A stretch of 64,000 nt of DNA from Tragulus kanchil (lineage: Eukaryota > Chordata > Mammalia > Artiodactyla > Tragulidae), in assembly GCA_022376925.1 (NCBI GenBank), contig JAIOJX010000006.1:55461658-55525657 (forward strand). Direction: 5' to 3'. The translations under genes were made by a program, and so were the position numbers. Below are positions 47,616 to 59,686 of this stretch, one piece after another; positions within the stretch are counted from its first letter, which is position 1; each line of letters opens with the position of its first letter. Below the pieces are notes generated by a model. The model ran no database searches. It was not told the DNA's origin and worked only from the letters and a program-made list of their open reading frames with translations.

Positions 47616-49727
47616 ATCCATACTTGTTGTTCTATATGGATAGCCAATTTTCTGGCATAATTTCCCAACAATCAGCAGTGTATGTCCTGTCTTATATTAG
47701 GTCTCTACATATGAAGAGTCTGTTTCTGCATTCTCTTTTCTATTCATATTTCTGTTTGAGTAGCTCTACCAATAGTATAGCTTCTAAATCACTACCATTC
47801 TATGACAAGCTTTAATGTCTGAAAGAGAAAATCATCCAGCCTGCTTTTTCTTCAGTTCAATCTTGGCTAACACTTGGCTTTTCTCATAAATGTTGGAGTC
47901 TGTTTGTCAAATTAAAATTTCTTTCTGATGTTTGTTTGAACTTCAGTAAAATCTATAGATAAATTCCGGGAATAGTTACATCTCTGTGATATTGAGTCTT
48001 CCTATTCATAATCATTGTATATTTCTGCATTTATTCCACATGAAAATGTCTTTCATTTATTGACTATTTTGTTAGTTTGATTACTAGTTATCTTGTTATT
48101 TTAAACAGTATCTTCTCTAAAATTTTCTAAATATTGTTGCTGTATAGTAATTTTGTATATATGTTCTATTTGGCAGTTTTGTAAAGCTGTTATTATTCTT
48201 ATAATTTATAGACTTTTCTGAATTTTTAATGTAAATTATGTATGTTTTATTTATTTAAAAATTCTTATTTAAGTATAAATGACCAATAACATTAGTTTCA
48301 GATGTATAACATAATGACTTATATATATATTGCAAAATGATCAAGATAAGTCTAGTAAATGTGTCACCATACATAGTTACAGGTTTTTTCTTGTGTCATT
48401 ATACTTTATTTATTTGTTCAGTTTTCTTTATTCTGTATTACATCTGTGAATGCAAAGACCTTGCCTATTTGTTCACTGGAAATGATAGTAATTAATAAGT
48501 ACTAGCTGAATAAGATGAAGTTATCATGAGGGGTTAGTTTGATGTGGCCCTAGGGACTGGTTTGGTTGGGGAGATGTTATATAGAGCTGAATCTATTAAC
48601 TAATTTTTAAAAAGTTTTTATTCTTATATCTCCCAGAGGAACCAAATACCCCCCACACTGGGGATTAGGACATCAGCATATAAATTTTGGAGGGATGTAA
48701 ACTTAGTCCATTAGACATCCATACTTGTTGTTCTATATGGATAGCCAATTTTCTGGCATAATTTCCCAACAATCAGCAGTGTATGTCCTGTCTTATATTA
48801 GGTCTCTACATATGAAGAGTCTGTTTCTGCATTCTCTTTTCTATTCATATTTCTGTTTGAGTAGCTCTACCAATAGTATAGCTTCTAAATCACTACCATT
48901 CTATGACAAGCTTTAATGTCTGAAAGAGAAAATCATCCAGCCTGCTTTTTCTTCAGTTCAATCTTGGCTAACACTTGGCTTTTCTCATAAATGTTGGAGT
49001 CTGTTTGTCAAATTAAAATTTCTTTCTGATGTTTGTTTGAACTTCAGTAAAATCTATAGATAAATTCCGGGAATAGTTACATCTCTGTGATATTGAGTCT
49101 TCCTATTCATAATCATTGTATATTTCTGCATTTATTCCACATGAAAATGTCTTTCATTTATTGACTATTTTGTTAGTTTGATTACTAGTTATCTTGTTAT
49201 TTTAAACAGTATCTTCTCTAAAATTTTCTAAATATTGTTGCTGTATAGTAATTTTGTATATATGTTCTATTTGGCAGTTTTGTAAAGCTGTTATTATTCT
49301 TATAATTTATAGACTTTTCTGAATTTTTAATGTAAATTATGTATGTTTTATTTATTTAAAAATTCTTATTTAAGTATAAATGACCAATAACATTAGTTTC
49401 AGATGTATAACATAATGACTTATATATATATTGCAAAATGATCAAGATAAGTCTAGTAAATGTGTCACCATACATAGTTACAGGTTTTTTCTTGTGTCAT
49501 TATACTTTATTTATTTGTTCAGTTTTCTTTATTCTGTATTACATCTGTGAATGCAAAGACCTTGCCTATTTGTTCACTGGAAATGATAGTAATTAATAAG
49601 TACTAGCTGAATAAGATGAAGTTATCATGAGGGGTTAGTTTGATGTGGCCCTAGGGACTGGTTTGGTTGGGGAGATGTTATATAGAGCTGAATCTATTAA
49701 CTAATTTTTAAAAATTTTGTTCTTTAT
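47526..49727. repeat. Tandem duplication 15 (unit 1101)
   Basis: Copies are 47526-48626 and 48627-49727. The junction reads aatttttaaaaagtttttattcttatatctccc, where copy 2 ends aatttttaaaaattttgttc. It overlaps duplication 14, so the LTR end (tatctcccagagg onward) occurs three times: 46436, 47526 and 48627. Confidence 0.93.
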
Positions 49728-50270
49728 TTCTCTAAGGAGATGATGAGTTTTATAAATGTTAGCAGTCAAATAAAAATTAATCTTCACATCTTCCTGTGAA
49801 GGAACAAAAGGTAATTATTGAGTGTAAAAATGATAGTTTAAACCTCTCAACTATTGAAACTGGATCAATCAATAATAGTATATGATACATTTTTGTAGAA
49901 TGTATATCAGTCAGCAAGAGAGGAGAGAGTATCTGGGGAGAGATCATAGCTGTGAGGGATGAGTTTAGTAGTCTGGGTGAATGTTGGCTGATGTCCTTAG
50001 GTTCTTTGCAGTTTTAGTACACCCCACTCACCCCGGGCTCCCTGGGAAATAGTCAGTGAGCACTTGAGGAATTTATTTTCATGGCTCACACAGAAACTGA
50101 TTTAGAGACTTCCTCTAGGACCTATGATCATCTCAGCTAGACTCTGATTTGGAGGAGGTGTCAGAGCTCTCACATAGTAATAGCACAAGGTAGCAGATTC
50201 TCTCTTTACCAGTATCAATCTCAGTTCATAAAAGGAAAGGGTACTTTTTACAGCAGCAAAAACTTTCTTT
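47863..50270. other. Intron 3, AT-rich, mostly unclassified
   Basis: Includes duplication 15. A possible L2 scrap lies near 48450-48480 (gaatgcaaagaccttgcc). No gene. Confidence 0.45.
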
Positions 50271-50273
50271 TAG

Positions 50274-50490
50274 AGGGTTCCCAGGTGACTCAGTGGTAAA
50301 GAATCTGCTTGCAATGCAGGAGACGCAGGTTTGATTCTTGGGTTGGGAAGATCCCCTGGAGGAGGAAATGGTAACCCACTCCAGTATTCTTACCTGGAAA
50401 ATTCATGGAAAATCTCGTGGACATAAAGACCTGGCAGGCTAATATCCATAGGGTTGCAAAGAGTCGGACACAACAGAGTAACTGAGCACA
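50274..50490 (+). mobile_element. Bov-tA SINE, near full length
   Basis: Starts gggttcccaggtgactcag and contains ggtttgattcttgggttgg (B box), cccactccagtattcttac and the BovB-like end gagtcggacacaacagag. Orientation is the same as SYT9. Confidence 0.9.
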
Positions 50491-50535
50491 CAGACCTTTT
50501 TTAATGTTATGTATTTTAAAACTTTGCATTTCCAC

Positions 50536-52668
50536 AAAAAAATTGGACTTTGTGACTAGTTGCAAACTCTAATATTTTGCAGTGGTTAATTTAAGGATTT
50601 CCTTATTCTGTCTGTTGGTGCCTTGGGGCCATTTCTTTCTCTGATCAAGGTGAATATCTGGAATTACTCGGGGAAGATAAAAGCAATCAGGGAAGCCCGA
50701 ATGCATGTGGAGCAGACCGTCTCTGACTGAAGAAGTTTATTAATTAATTCTGTTTCATTCCATTATGCCATGACCCCTAAGATGTTATCATATGATTCTA
50801 CAGCTTTGTCACATTCAGTGGTCTCTGAGATGTGTTAACAGCTGGCTATGATTGGGGAACAGGAAGGGGATCTGATTTGTAGCATTTGCTTATTTCCGTG
50901 GTGTAAATTCTTCCAAACGGACTGATTTTAAGCTGCTGATGTGACATAACTGAATGTGGAGTTGGCAAAATATGTTCACATTGGCTCTGGCAAGCTGATA
51001 CCAGCTGGTAGGTGTCTTTTCAAGTTCTGTGACATGTAGTGGGGAAAACACTAAGGCTAATGAATCCTAAGGAATCAACCATTTGAAGAACCCTGGTTGA
51101 AAAGCCCTGGTTTCCAGCTGGCAACGGAGAAGACAAGTTCATTCTATAATATGGATGTGAGTGGATTTCAACCATTACTGGGGTCTAATGAGCTGTATCT
51201 TCATAAGAACCCACTGAATCCCACCCTGCCATTTTTTCCCATTCGTGATCCTTCAGACATCTTATGCCCTGGATCTGAGATTATTCAGAGGGAATGAAAA
51301 GGGGTATAACCACTGAAAAGAATATCTGAGGGAAGGGATCAGTAAAACTATAGGTATCTGACAAATTGACTTTGACAGCTTTTATCATAATGTAAGTGCC
51401 AAGGCAATGCATTTGCTTTTTTAAATGAAACATGGGACACATAGAAGAGTATTTATAATGTGTGTGTTACTGAATAGACTGGGTCTAGTTGTTCCATGTG
51501 CAGTAAACCCAATCTTCTGACAACCGATTTTGGTGAAGGAAAGGACAATGAATGCTAAACAAGGATATAGCTCAAAATGTTGTCTAAATCACTTAAAGAC
51601 AAAAAAAATTGGACTTTGTGACTAGTTGCAAACTCTAATATTTTGCAGTGGTTAATTTAAGGATTTCCTTATTCTGTCTGTTGGTGCCTTGGGGCCATTT
51701 CTTTCTCTGATCAAGGTGAATATCTGGAATTACTCGGGGAAGATAAAAGCAATCAGGGAAGCCCGAATGCATGTGGAGCAGACCGTCTCTGACTGAAGAA
51801 GTTTATTAATTAATTCTGTTTCATTCCATTATGCCATGACCCCTAAGATGTTATCATATGATTCTACAGCTTTGTCACATTCAGTGGTCTCTGAGATGTG
51901 TTAACAGCTGGCTATGATTGGGGAACAGGAAGGGGATCTGATTTGTAGCATTTGCTTATTTCCGTGGTGTAAATTCTTCCAAACGGACTGATTTTAAGCT
52001 GCTGATGTGACATAACTGAATGTGGAGTTGGCAAAATATGTTCACATTGGCTCTGGCAAGCTGATACCAGCTGGTAGGTGTCTTTTCAAGTTCTGTGACA
52101 TGTAGTGGGGAAAACACTAAGGCTAATGAATCCTAAGGAATCAACCATTTGAAGAACCCCTGGTTGAAAAGCCCTGGTTTCCAGCTGGCAACGGAGAAGA
52201 CAAGTTCATTCTATAATATGGATGTGAGTGGATTTCAACCATTACTGGGGTCTAATGAGCTGTATCTTCATAAGAACCCACTGAATCCCACCCTGCCATT
52301 TTTTCCCATTCGTGATCCTTCAGACATCTTATGCCCTGGATCTGAGATTATTCAGAGGGAATGAAAAGGGGTATAACCACTGAAAAGAATATCTGAGGGA
52401 AGGGATCAGTAAAACTATAGGTATCTGACAAATTGACTTTGACAGCTTTTATCATAATGTAAGTGCCAAGGCAATGCATTTGCTTTTTTAAATGAAACAT
52501 GGGACACATAGAAGAGTATTTATAATGTGTGTGTTACTGAATAGACTGGGTCTAGTTGTTCCATGTGCAGTAAACCCAATCTGCTGACACCAGTTTTTGG
52601 TGAAGGAAAGCACAATAAATGCTAAACAAGGATATAGCTCAAAATGTTGTCTAAATCACTTAAAGACA
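50536..52668. repeat. Tandem duplication 16 (unit 1066)
   Basis: Copies are 50536-51601 and 51602-52668. Copy 1 is degraded near its end: aatcttctgacaaccgatt against aatctgctgacaccagttt, and gacaatgaatgc against cacaataaatgc. The overlapping third copy (duplication 17) agrees with copy 2, so copy 1 holds the errors. Confidence 0.93.
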
Positions 52669-53180
52669 AAATAAAGATGACTTTGTTTTATGACTGAACT
52701 ATTACTGTTTTCACTTGTTTATGTGTTTTCCTTTGTTCCCACAGCTTTTCACTTCTCTGACTAAATTTGCTCTTTGAAATTCAGGGAAATGAGGCCTGTT
52801 TTTCCACAAACAAGAGGCAGAGGACATTGGGTTGAGGGAGGTGTCTGTCCCTTGGGAGACCCCACAGGGTCCTGGCTTGGTTTCATATGTATGATTTAAA
52901 AATAATTAAAAAAAAATGCTTATCTGTCAGTCTAGAGTTTAGCTGAAGACAGAGAACATTGTGTGTCTCTTTGAAGCTCCTGTGTGTTCTCCTCTGTCCC
53001 TAAGCTTTGCCTCCTGGGGAATCCATATGTTGAATTTCCTATTTGTAATTCTCTTGTTCTTAAAATCATTTTACCACATAAGAATAGGTAGTTCTGTTTT
53101 ACCTATTTATGTGACAAATTGTATTTTATGTATTCTGCAGACTTACATTCAATATTATGTGTATTGAGTCATTTACATTC
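50536..53180. other. Intron 3, unclassified
   Basis: Duplications 16 and 17 account for most of the length. ORFs of about 66-71 codons (51097-51297, 52149-52364) are the same sequence twice. No exon 4 of SYT9 (C2B start) was found. Confidence 0.5.
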
Positions 53181-54478
53181 ACACAGTAGTTCATTTTTTG
53201 TTTTGGTATTTTAACATTTCATTGTGTGATGTACCATAATTTATTTATTTAATCTCTAATCAATGGTAATATGAATTCATTTTTTTATATTTTAGAAAAT
53301 GCTACTATATTTGTACATTCTGTACATGTCTCCTGGTAAATATGTATAAGGATATCTCTAAGATGTATACGTAGGAATGGTGTTGCTAGATCCCCTGCCA
53401 TGGATCCTTCAGACATCTTATGCCCTGGATCTGAGATTATTCAGAGGGAATGAAAAGGGTATAACCACTGAAAAGAATATCTGAGGGAAGGGATCAGTAA
53501 AACTATAGGTATCTGACAAATTGACTTTGACAGCTTTTATCATAATGTAAGTGCCAAGGCAATGCATTTGCTTTTTTAAATGAAACATGGGACACATAGA
53601 AGAGTATTTATAATGTGTGTGTTACTGAATAGACTGGGTCTAGTTGTTCCATGTGCAGTAAACCCAATCTGCTGACACCAGTTTTTGGTGAAGGAAAGCA
53701 CAATAAATGCTAAACAAGGATATAGCTCAAAATGTTGTCTAAATCACTTAAAGACAAAATAAAGATGACTTTGTTTTATGACTGAACTATTACTGTTTTC
53801 ACTTGTTTATGTGTTTTCCTTTGTTCCCACAGCTTTTCACTTCTCTGACTAAATTTGCTCTTTGAAATTCAGGGAAATGAGGCCTGTTTTTCCACAAACA
53901 AGAGGCAGAGGACATTGGGTTGAGGGAGGTGTCTGTCCCTTGGGAGACCCCACAGGGTCCTGGCTTGGTTTCATATGTATGATTTAAAAATAATTAAAAA
54001 AAAATGCTTATCTGTCAGTCTAGAGTTTAGCTGAAGACAGAGAACATTGTGTGTCTCTTTGAAGCTCCTGTGTGTTCTCCTCTGTCCCTAAGCTTTGCCT
54101 CCTGGGGAATCCATATATTGAATTTCCTATTTGTAATTCTCTTGTTCTTAAAATCATTTTACCACATAAGAATAGGTAGTTCTGTTTTACCTATTTATGT
54201 GACAAATTGTATTTTATGTATTCTGCAGACTTACATTCAATATTATGTGTATTGAGTCATTTACATTCACACAGTAGTTCATTTTTTGTTTTGGTATTTT
54301 AACATTTCATTGTGTGATGTACCATAATTTATTTATTTAATCTCTAATCAATGGTAATATGAATTCATTTTTTTATATTTTAGAAAATGCTACTATATTT
54401 GTACATTCTGTACATGTCTCCTGGTAAATATGTATAAGGATATCTCTAAGATGTATACGTAGGAATGGTGTTGCTAGA
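52314..54478. repeat. Tandem duplication 17 (offset 1089)
   Basis: Copies are 52314 to about 53394 and 53403-54478. Copy 1 ends gttgctagatcccctgccatg where copy 2 runs on as gttgctagattaaaacac. One base differs in the middle (ccatatgttg against ccatatattg) and one G is lost in a G run. Confidence 0.92.
53180..53394 (-). repeat. Old L1 fragment, reverse, first copy
   Basis: attgtgtgatgtaccataat, tgtacatgtctcctggtaaa and ggaatggtgttgctaga follow the reverse of old L1 ORF2 end / 3' region. Cut by duplication 17; the full flank is at 54268 onward. Confidence 0.6.
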
Positions 54479-54940
54479 TTAAAACACTATTTCTCTTTTT
54501 AGTACAATTTTTCAAGATTACACTGCTCACACTGCACAGTATATCCCAGCAGCAGTGCATAATCCTTTCTTAGTCTGGGTTCTCTCCACCACTTAGTACT
54601 GCTGCACACAGTCTAAGACTGTGACCACAGAGTCTTGAGTTTTGTGTATTGACAGTTATACCATGCATGAATAAATAGGTGGTTTTAGTTATTTTCCTTT
54701 TTGATTCTTTTGACTTGTCTCTTCAACCACCTTTTTGCTTGTTTTTTTACAATTATCTGGACTGCCAATACAAAGACCAGTGTAATAATCCTTGACTTGC
54801 TTAGGAGAATGTCTCAAAATGAATGTTCTGAATTTCCATGACTAAGTAGGACATTGCCTATAGACTTTGAAAAACCTGAGTGGATATTGAATTTTATCAG
54901 ATGATATTTTGAGTTTGTGGAGGTGATCGTATGTTTTGCT
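54268..54940 (-). repeat. Old L1 fragment, reverse (left part)
   Basis: Continues the pattern of 53180 and runs through gaattttatcagatgatatt and gtggaggtgatcgtatg, which is reverse L1 ORF2 (RT region). It is then interrupted by the full-length L1; its continuation begins at 61516. The middle (54480-54840) is too diverged for me to assign. Confidence 0.6.
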
Positions 54941-55299
54941 TCTTTTATCTTTCTATTTATTTATTTATTTTTAATTTGTACGGAGTTTTGCTTTTCACAC
55001 ACGTATGTTCCCAGATCAGTCATATGCATATCCCTGGCCCCATACCCCCTCTACCCCCTTTCCAGTATCCCCCAATTCCCACCCGTCCAGGCTATTGCAC
55101 CGCGCCCCTGCAGGATCCCCTGTTCCCACAATGCAATGACAATAGCTGTCTTTTTCACATATGATAGTATAGCTTTCCATGTTACTCCCTTTATGCCTCC
55201 CACCAACTGTTCATTCCCCACAATGTCCATATGTCTGTCATCTATGTCTGTTTTTTTATCGCCTCACTGAGTGTTTTATCATTATCCTCTTACTAGATT

Positions 55300-58200
55300 C
55301 CATATGTATGTATTAGTATACTGTACTTGTCTCTCTCTTTTTGACTTACTTCATTTTTTATAATAGATCCATCCACCTAATTACGGCTCATTCTTCTGTA
55401 TTTCTTTTTACACCTGAGAAGTACTCCATTGTATGTATGTAGCAAAGCTTTTTTATCCTTTCATTCATCGATAGACATCTAGGTTGCTTCCATGTCCTGG
55501 CTATTGTATAGAGAGCTGCAATGAACATTGAGGTACAGGTACTTCTTTCAGTTTTGACTCCATCAGGGTATTAGCCTAAGAGTGGGATTGCTGGGTCATA
55601 TGGTGCTTCTATTTTCAGTTTTTAAAGGAATCTCGATAGCATCTTCCATAGGAATCTTCCATAGCAGCTGTATCAATTTACATTCCCACCAGCAATGCAA
55701 AAGGGTTCCCTTTTCTCCACACCCTCTTCAGCATTTATTGTCTGTCAATTAGTGGATGATGGCCATTCTGACGGCTGTGAGATGAAATCTCATTGTAGTT
55801 TTGATTAGCATTTCTCTAATAATAAGGAAGGTTGGGCATCTTTTCGTGTGTTTGTTTGCCATTGTATGTCCTCTTTGGAGAGGTGTCTGTTTAGGTCTTT
55901 TTTCCCATTTTTTGATTGGGTTGTTCATTTTTCTGATGCTGAATTGTCTGAGTTGCTTGTAGATTTTGGAGATTAATTCTGTCTGTTGTTTCATTTGCTA
56001 TGATTTTCTCCCATTCTGTGGGCTGTCTCTTCACTTTTTTTGTAATTTCTTTAGCTGTACAAAAGCATTTAAGTTTCATTAGGTCCCACATGTTCATTTG
56101 CTTTTTTAGTTCCGCTATTCTAGTACGTGGGTAATGGAAGACCTTGCTTTGATTTATGTCATTGAGTGTTTTGCCTATATTCTCCTTTAAGAGTTTGATG
56201 GTTTCTGGTCTTACATTTAGGTCTTTAATCCATTTTGAGTTTAGCCTTGTGTATGGTGTCAGGGAATGTTTCAACTTCATTTTTTTTGTGCATGTAGCTG
56301 TCCAATTTTCCCAGCACCATTTGTTGAAGAGGCTGTCTGTGTCCCATTTTATATTTTATCCTCCTTTGTAAAAAATAAGGTATCCATAGGTGCATGGGCC
56401 TATCTCTGGGTTCTCTGTTTTGTTCCATTGGTCAATATTTCTGTTTTTGTGCCAGTACCATACTGTCTTGATGACCATGTATTGATTTTGTATTCAACAA
56501 CTCTCCTGAATTCGTTGATTAGCTCTAGTAGCTTTGTAATAGTGTCTTTGGGGTTTTTAAGGTGTCATGTCATCTGCAAACAGTGAGAATTTTACTTCTT
56601 CTTTTCCAGTCTAGATTCCTTTTATTTCTTTCTCTTCTCTTATTGCTGTTGCTAGAACTTGTCTAGTTTCTGATCTTAGAGGGAATGCTTTCAGTTTTTC
56701 ACCATTGAAGATAATGTTTCCTGTGGGCTTCTCATATATGGCTTTCACTATGTTGAGATAGGTTCCTTTCATGCCCATTTTTTGAAGAGTTTTTATCATA
56801 AATGGGTGTCGGATTTTGTTAAAGGCTTTTTCTGCATCTATTGAGATGATCATGTGATTTTTGTCTCTCAATTTGTTGATATGGTATATCACATTGATTG
56901 ATTTGCAGATATTGAAGAATCCTTGCATGCTTGGGATGAAACAGACTTGATCATGATGTATGAGGTGTTTTTTTTTTTTTTTCACTTTTATTTTCCTTTT
57001 AACTTTTACAGAGTTTTATTTTTTACAGATATGTATGTTCCCAGATTAGTCATGAGGTATGAGTTATTTGATGTGTTGTTGCATTCTGTTTGCTAGGATT
57101 TTGTTGAGGATTTGGCATTCAAATTCATCAGAGAAATTGGTCTGTAATTTTATTTTTTGTGTGTTGTGTTTGCCTGGCTTTGGTATCAGGATGATGGTGG
57201 CCTCGTAGAATGTGTTTGGAAATGTTTCTTCCTGTGCAAATCTTTGAAAGAGTTTTAGAAGGACAGGTATGTGCTCTTCTTTAAATCTTTTGTAGAATTC
57301 ACCTGTAAAGCCATCTGGCCCTGGGTTTTTATTTCGGGGTAGATTTTTTATCACAGATTTGATTTCTGAGCTTGTGATTGGGTTGTTCATAGTTTCTATT
57401 TCTTCCTGGTTCACTCTTGGAAGATTAATCTTTTCTAAGAAACTGTCCATTTCCTCCAGGTTGTCCAGTTTGTTGCCATATAGTTGTTCATAATAGTCTC
57501 TGATAATCCTTTGGATTTCTGCATTATCTGTTGTAATCTCTCCTTTTTCATTTTTGATTTTGATGATCTGGTTCTTCTCTCTTTTTTTCTTGATGAGTCT
57601 GCCTGTGGTTTGTCAATTTTGTTTATCTTTTTGAAGAACCAGATTCTTGTTTTATTTATCATTACTATTTTTAGTTTCATTTCTTTTTCATTTATTTCTG
57701 CTCTGATCTTTATGATTTCTCTTCTTCTGCTAACTTTGGCGTGTTTCTGTTCTTCTTTCTTCAGTTGTTTAAAGCATAGGGTTAGGTCATCTGTTTGATA
57801 TATTTCTTGTTTCTTGAGGTCGGATTGTATTGCTATAAATCTCCCTCTTTGAACTGCTTTTGTGGTATCCCATAGGTTTTGCACTGTTGTGTGTTCATTG
57901 TCGTTTTCTTCTAGGAATTTTAAAATTTCTCCTCTGAGTTGCTCAGTATTCAGTTTGTTTTTTAGGTATGTGTTGTTTAATCTCCATGTTTGTGTTTTTA
58001 GCGTTTTTTTTTCCCCATAGTTGATCTCTAGTCTCATTGCATTGTGGTCCGAGAAGATGGTTGATATAATTTCAGTTTTCTTGAATTGACTAAGTTTGGA
58101 TTTGTGGCCCAAGATGTGGTGGTCTGTCCTGGAGAATGTTCCATGAGCACTTGAGAAGAAAGTGGATTCTTCTGCTTTTGGATGGAAGGTCCTAAAGATA

Positions 58201-58760
58201 TCCATGAGGTCCATCTCTTCTAGTGTGGCATTTAAGGCTTGTGTTTTTTTTTATTAATTTTCTGTTTTGGTGACCTGTCCATTGTTTTGAGAGGAGTGTT
58301 AAAGTCTCCTACTATTATTGTGTTAGTGTCAATGTCTTCTTTTATGTCTGAAAGTGTTTGTCCTATGTATTGGGGTGCTCCTGTGTTGGATGCATAGATA
58401 TTTATGATTGTTATATCTTCTTCATGGATAGATCCCTTGATCATTATGTAGTGTCCTGCTTTGTCTCTTTTTCTCTTCTTTATTTTGAGGTCTATTTTGT
58501 CTGATATGAGGATTGCTACTCTAGCTTTCTTTTGATTTCCATTTGCATGGAATATCTTTTTCCAGCCTCTCACTGTCAGTCTATGAGTGTCTCTAGGTCT
58601 GAAGTGGGTTTCTTGTAAACAGCATATATATGGGTCTTGCTTCTGGATCTATTCAGCCAGCCTGTGTCGTTTGGTTGGAGCATTTAGTCCGTTTACATTC
58701 AAATTAATTATTGATATGAATGTTCCTATTTTCATCTTCTTAGATGCTTAGAGGTTAATT
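55300..58760 (-). pseudogene. L1 ORF2 (endonuclease / reverse transcriptase), disrupted
   Basis: ORF2p nicks target DNA and reverse-transcribes L1 RNA. Reading in reverse, the endonuclease part shows GDFN (58298-58309) and SDHN (58041-58052, catalytic His). The reverse transcriptase shows [12 protein letters not shown] (about 57310), [10 protein letters not shown] (about 56840) and the catalytic FADDM (56566-56580). These lie in separate open pieces (58232-58573, 57435-58214, 57064-57450, 56611-56985) split by frameshifts and stops, and by the insert at 56965-57049. The C-terminal part continues to about 55300 with several stops. No functional protein is possible. End points are approximate. 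Confidence 0.85.
56965..57049 (-). mobile_element. 85-bp retro-insert inside the L1 ORF2
   Basis: A run of 16 T (A tail in reverse) is followed by sequence ending gtatgttcccagattag. This resembles the 3' terminus of the host L1 family (gtatgttcccagatcag near 55005-55021). It is flanked by tcatgatgtatgag (56951-56964) and tcatgaggtatgag (57050-57063), a 14-bp TSD with one mismatch. The L1 ORF2 consensus has no such segment here. It is a very short 5'-truncated L1 copy nested in an older one. Confidence 0.75.
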
Positions 58761-58792
58761 TGTGCAACTTCTCCTACTCTTGTATTTATTGG

Positions 58793-59686
58793 CTATATCA
58801 AGCCCTTTGACATTTGTTGTAAGGCTGGTTTTGTGGTACAGAATTCTTTTAGTGTTTGCTTGTCTGTGAAGCTTTTGACTTCTCCATCAATTATGAATCA
58901 GATTCTTGCTGGGTAGAGAAATTTTGGTTGTAGATTATTCTCTTTTAGCCGTTTAAATGTGTCCTGTCATTCTCTTCTGGCCTCCAGGGTTTCTGTTGAT
59001 AGATCAGCCGTTAAACGTGTGGGGTTTCCTTTGTAAATTATTTGTTGTTTGTTCCTTGCTTCTTTAAGTATTCTGTCCTTATATTTCATCTGTGTTTGCT
59101 TGATTGGAATGTGCCTTGGTATGTTTCTTCTGGAATTTATCCTGTATGGAACTCTTTGTGCTTCTTGGACTTGGTTGACTCTTTCCTTTCCCATGCTGGG
59201 GAAGTTTTCAACTATAATCTCTTCGAGAATTTTTTCATAGCCTTTCTTTCCGTCTTCTTCATCTGGAACTCCTATAATTCTAATGTTGGTGCATTTGATA
59301 TTGTCCCATAGGTCTTTGCTGCTATCCTCAGTTCTTTTTATTCTTTGGGCTTTGTTCTGTTCTTCAGCACTTATTTCCACCATTCTGTCTTCCAGCTCAC
59401 TTATCTGTTCTTCTGCCTCTGATACTCTGCTGTTGAGTCCTTCTATAATATTTTTGAGTTCAGCAATTGAGTTGGTTGTCTCTATTTGTTTATTTTTCAT
59501 TTCTTGCATGTCTCTTCTCAGTGCACTAATTCCCTCTAATATTCTGTTTTCAGAGTTTTGGATCCTTGGTATTATCACTCTTCTGAATTCTCTTTCAGAT
59601 AATCTGTCTATATCATCTTCTGTCAATTGTAATTGTGTCTCTCTGATTTGTTCCTTCATTTGTGGGGTGTTTCTCTGTCTTTTCAT
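58793..59686 (-). pseudogene. L1 ORF1 (RNA-binding chaperone), disrupted
   Basis: L1 ORF1p binds L1 RNA as a trimer through a coiled coil, an RRM-like domain and a C-terminal domain. The first 239 codons are open: ATG at 59686, a heptad-rich coiled coil (residues about 45-100, e.g. GLNSRVSEAEEQISELEDRM), then the RRM-like part with IRIIGVPDEEDGKKG. An in-frame TGA stands at codon 240 (58967-58969), just after LEARRE. A second TGA is at codon 263 (58898-58900). The same frame then runs to a natural stop at 58793, 298 codons in total. The frame is otherwise kept, which suggests loss by point mutation after insertion. Confidence 0.88.

Larger units (their letters stand above)
45733..47862. repeat. 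Tandem duplication 14 (unit 1090)
   Basis: Copies are 45733 to about 46772 and 46823-47862, with filler 46773-46822 (T-rich, ggggtgattttgatctag). Contains the MLT1-like LTR with a CHR SINE inside it in both copies. G-run length differs (gaggggtggg against gaggggggtggg). Confidence 0.93.

Noticed and set aside
45733..47862. Paired LTRs of a provirus (direct repeats about 1.1 kb)
   Set aside because: The repeats are adjacent with no internal region, and the LTR covers only part of each unit with the same SINE inserted in both.
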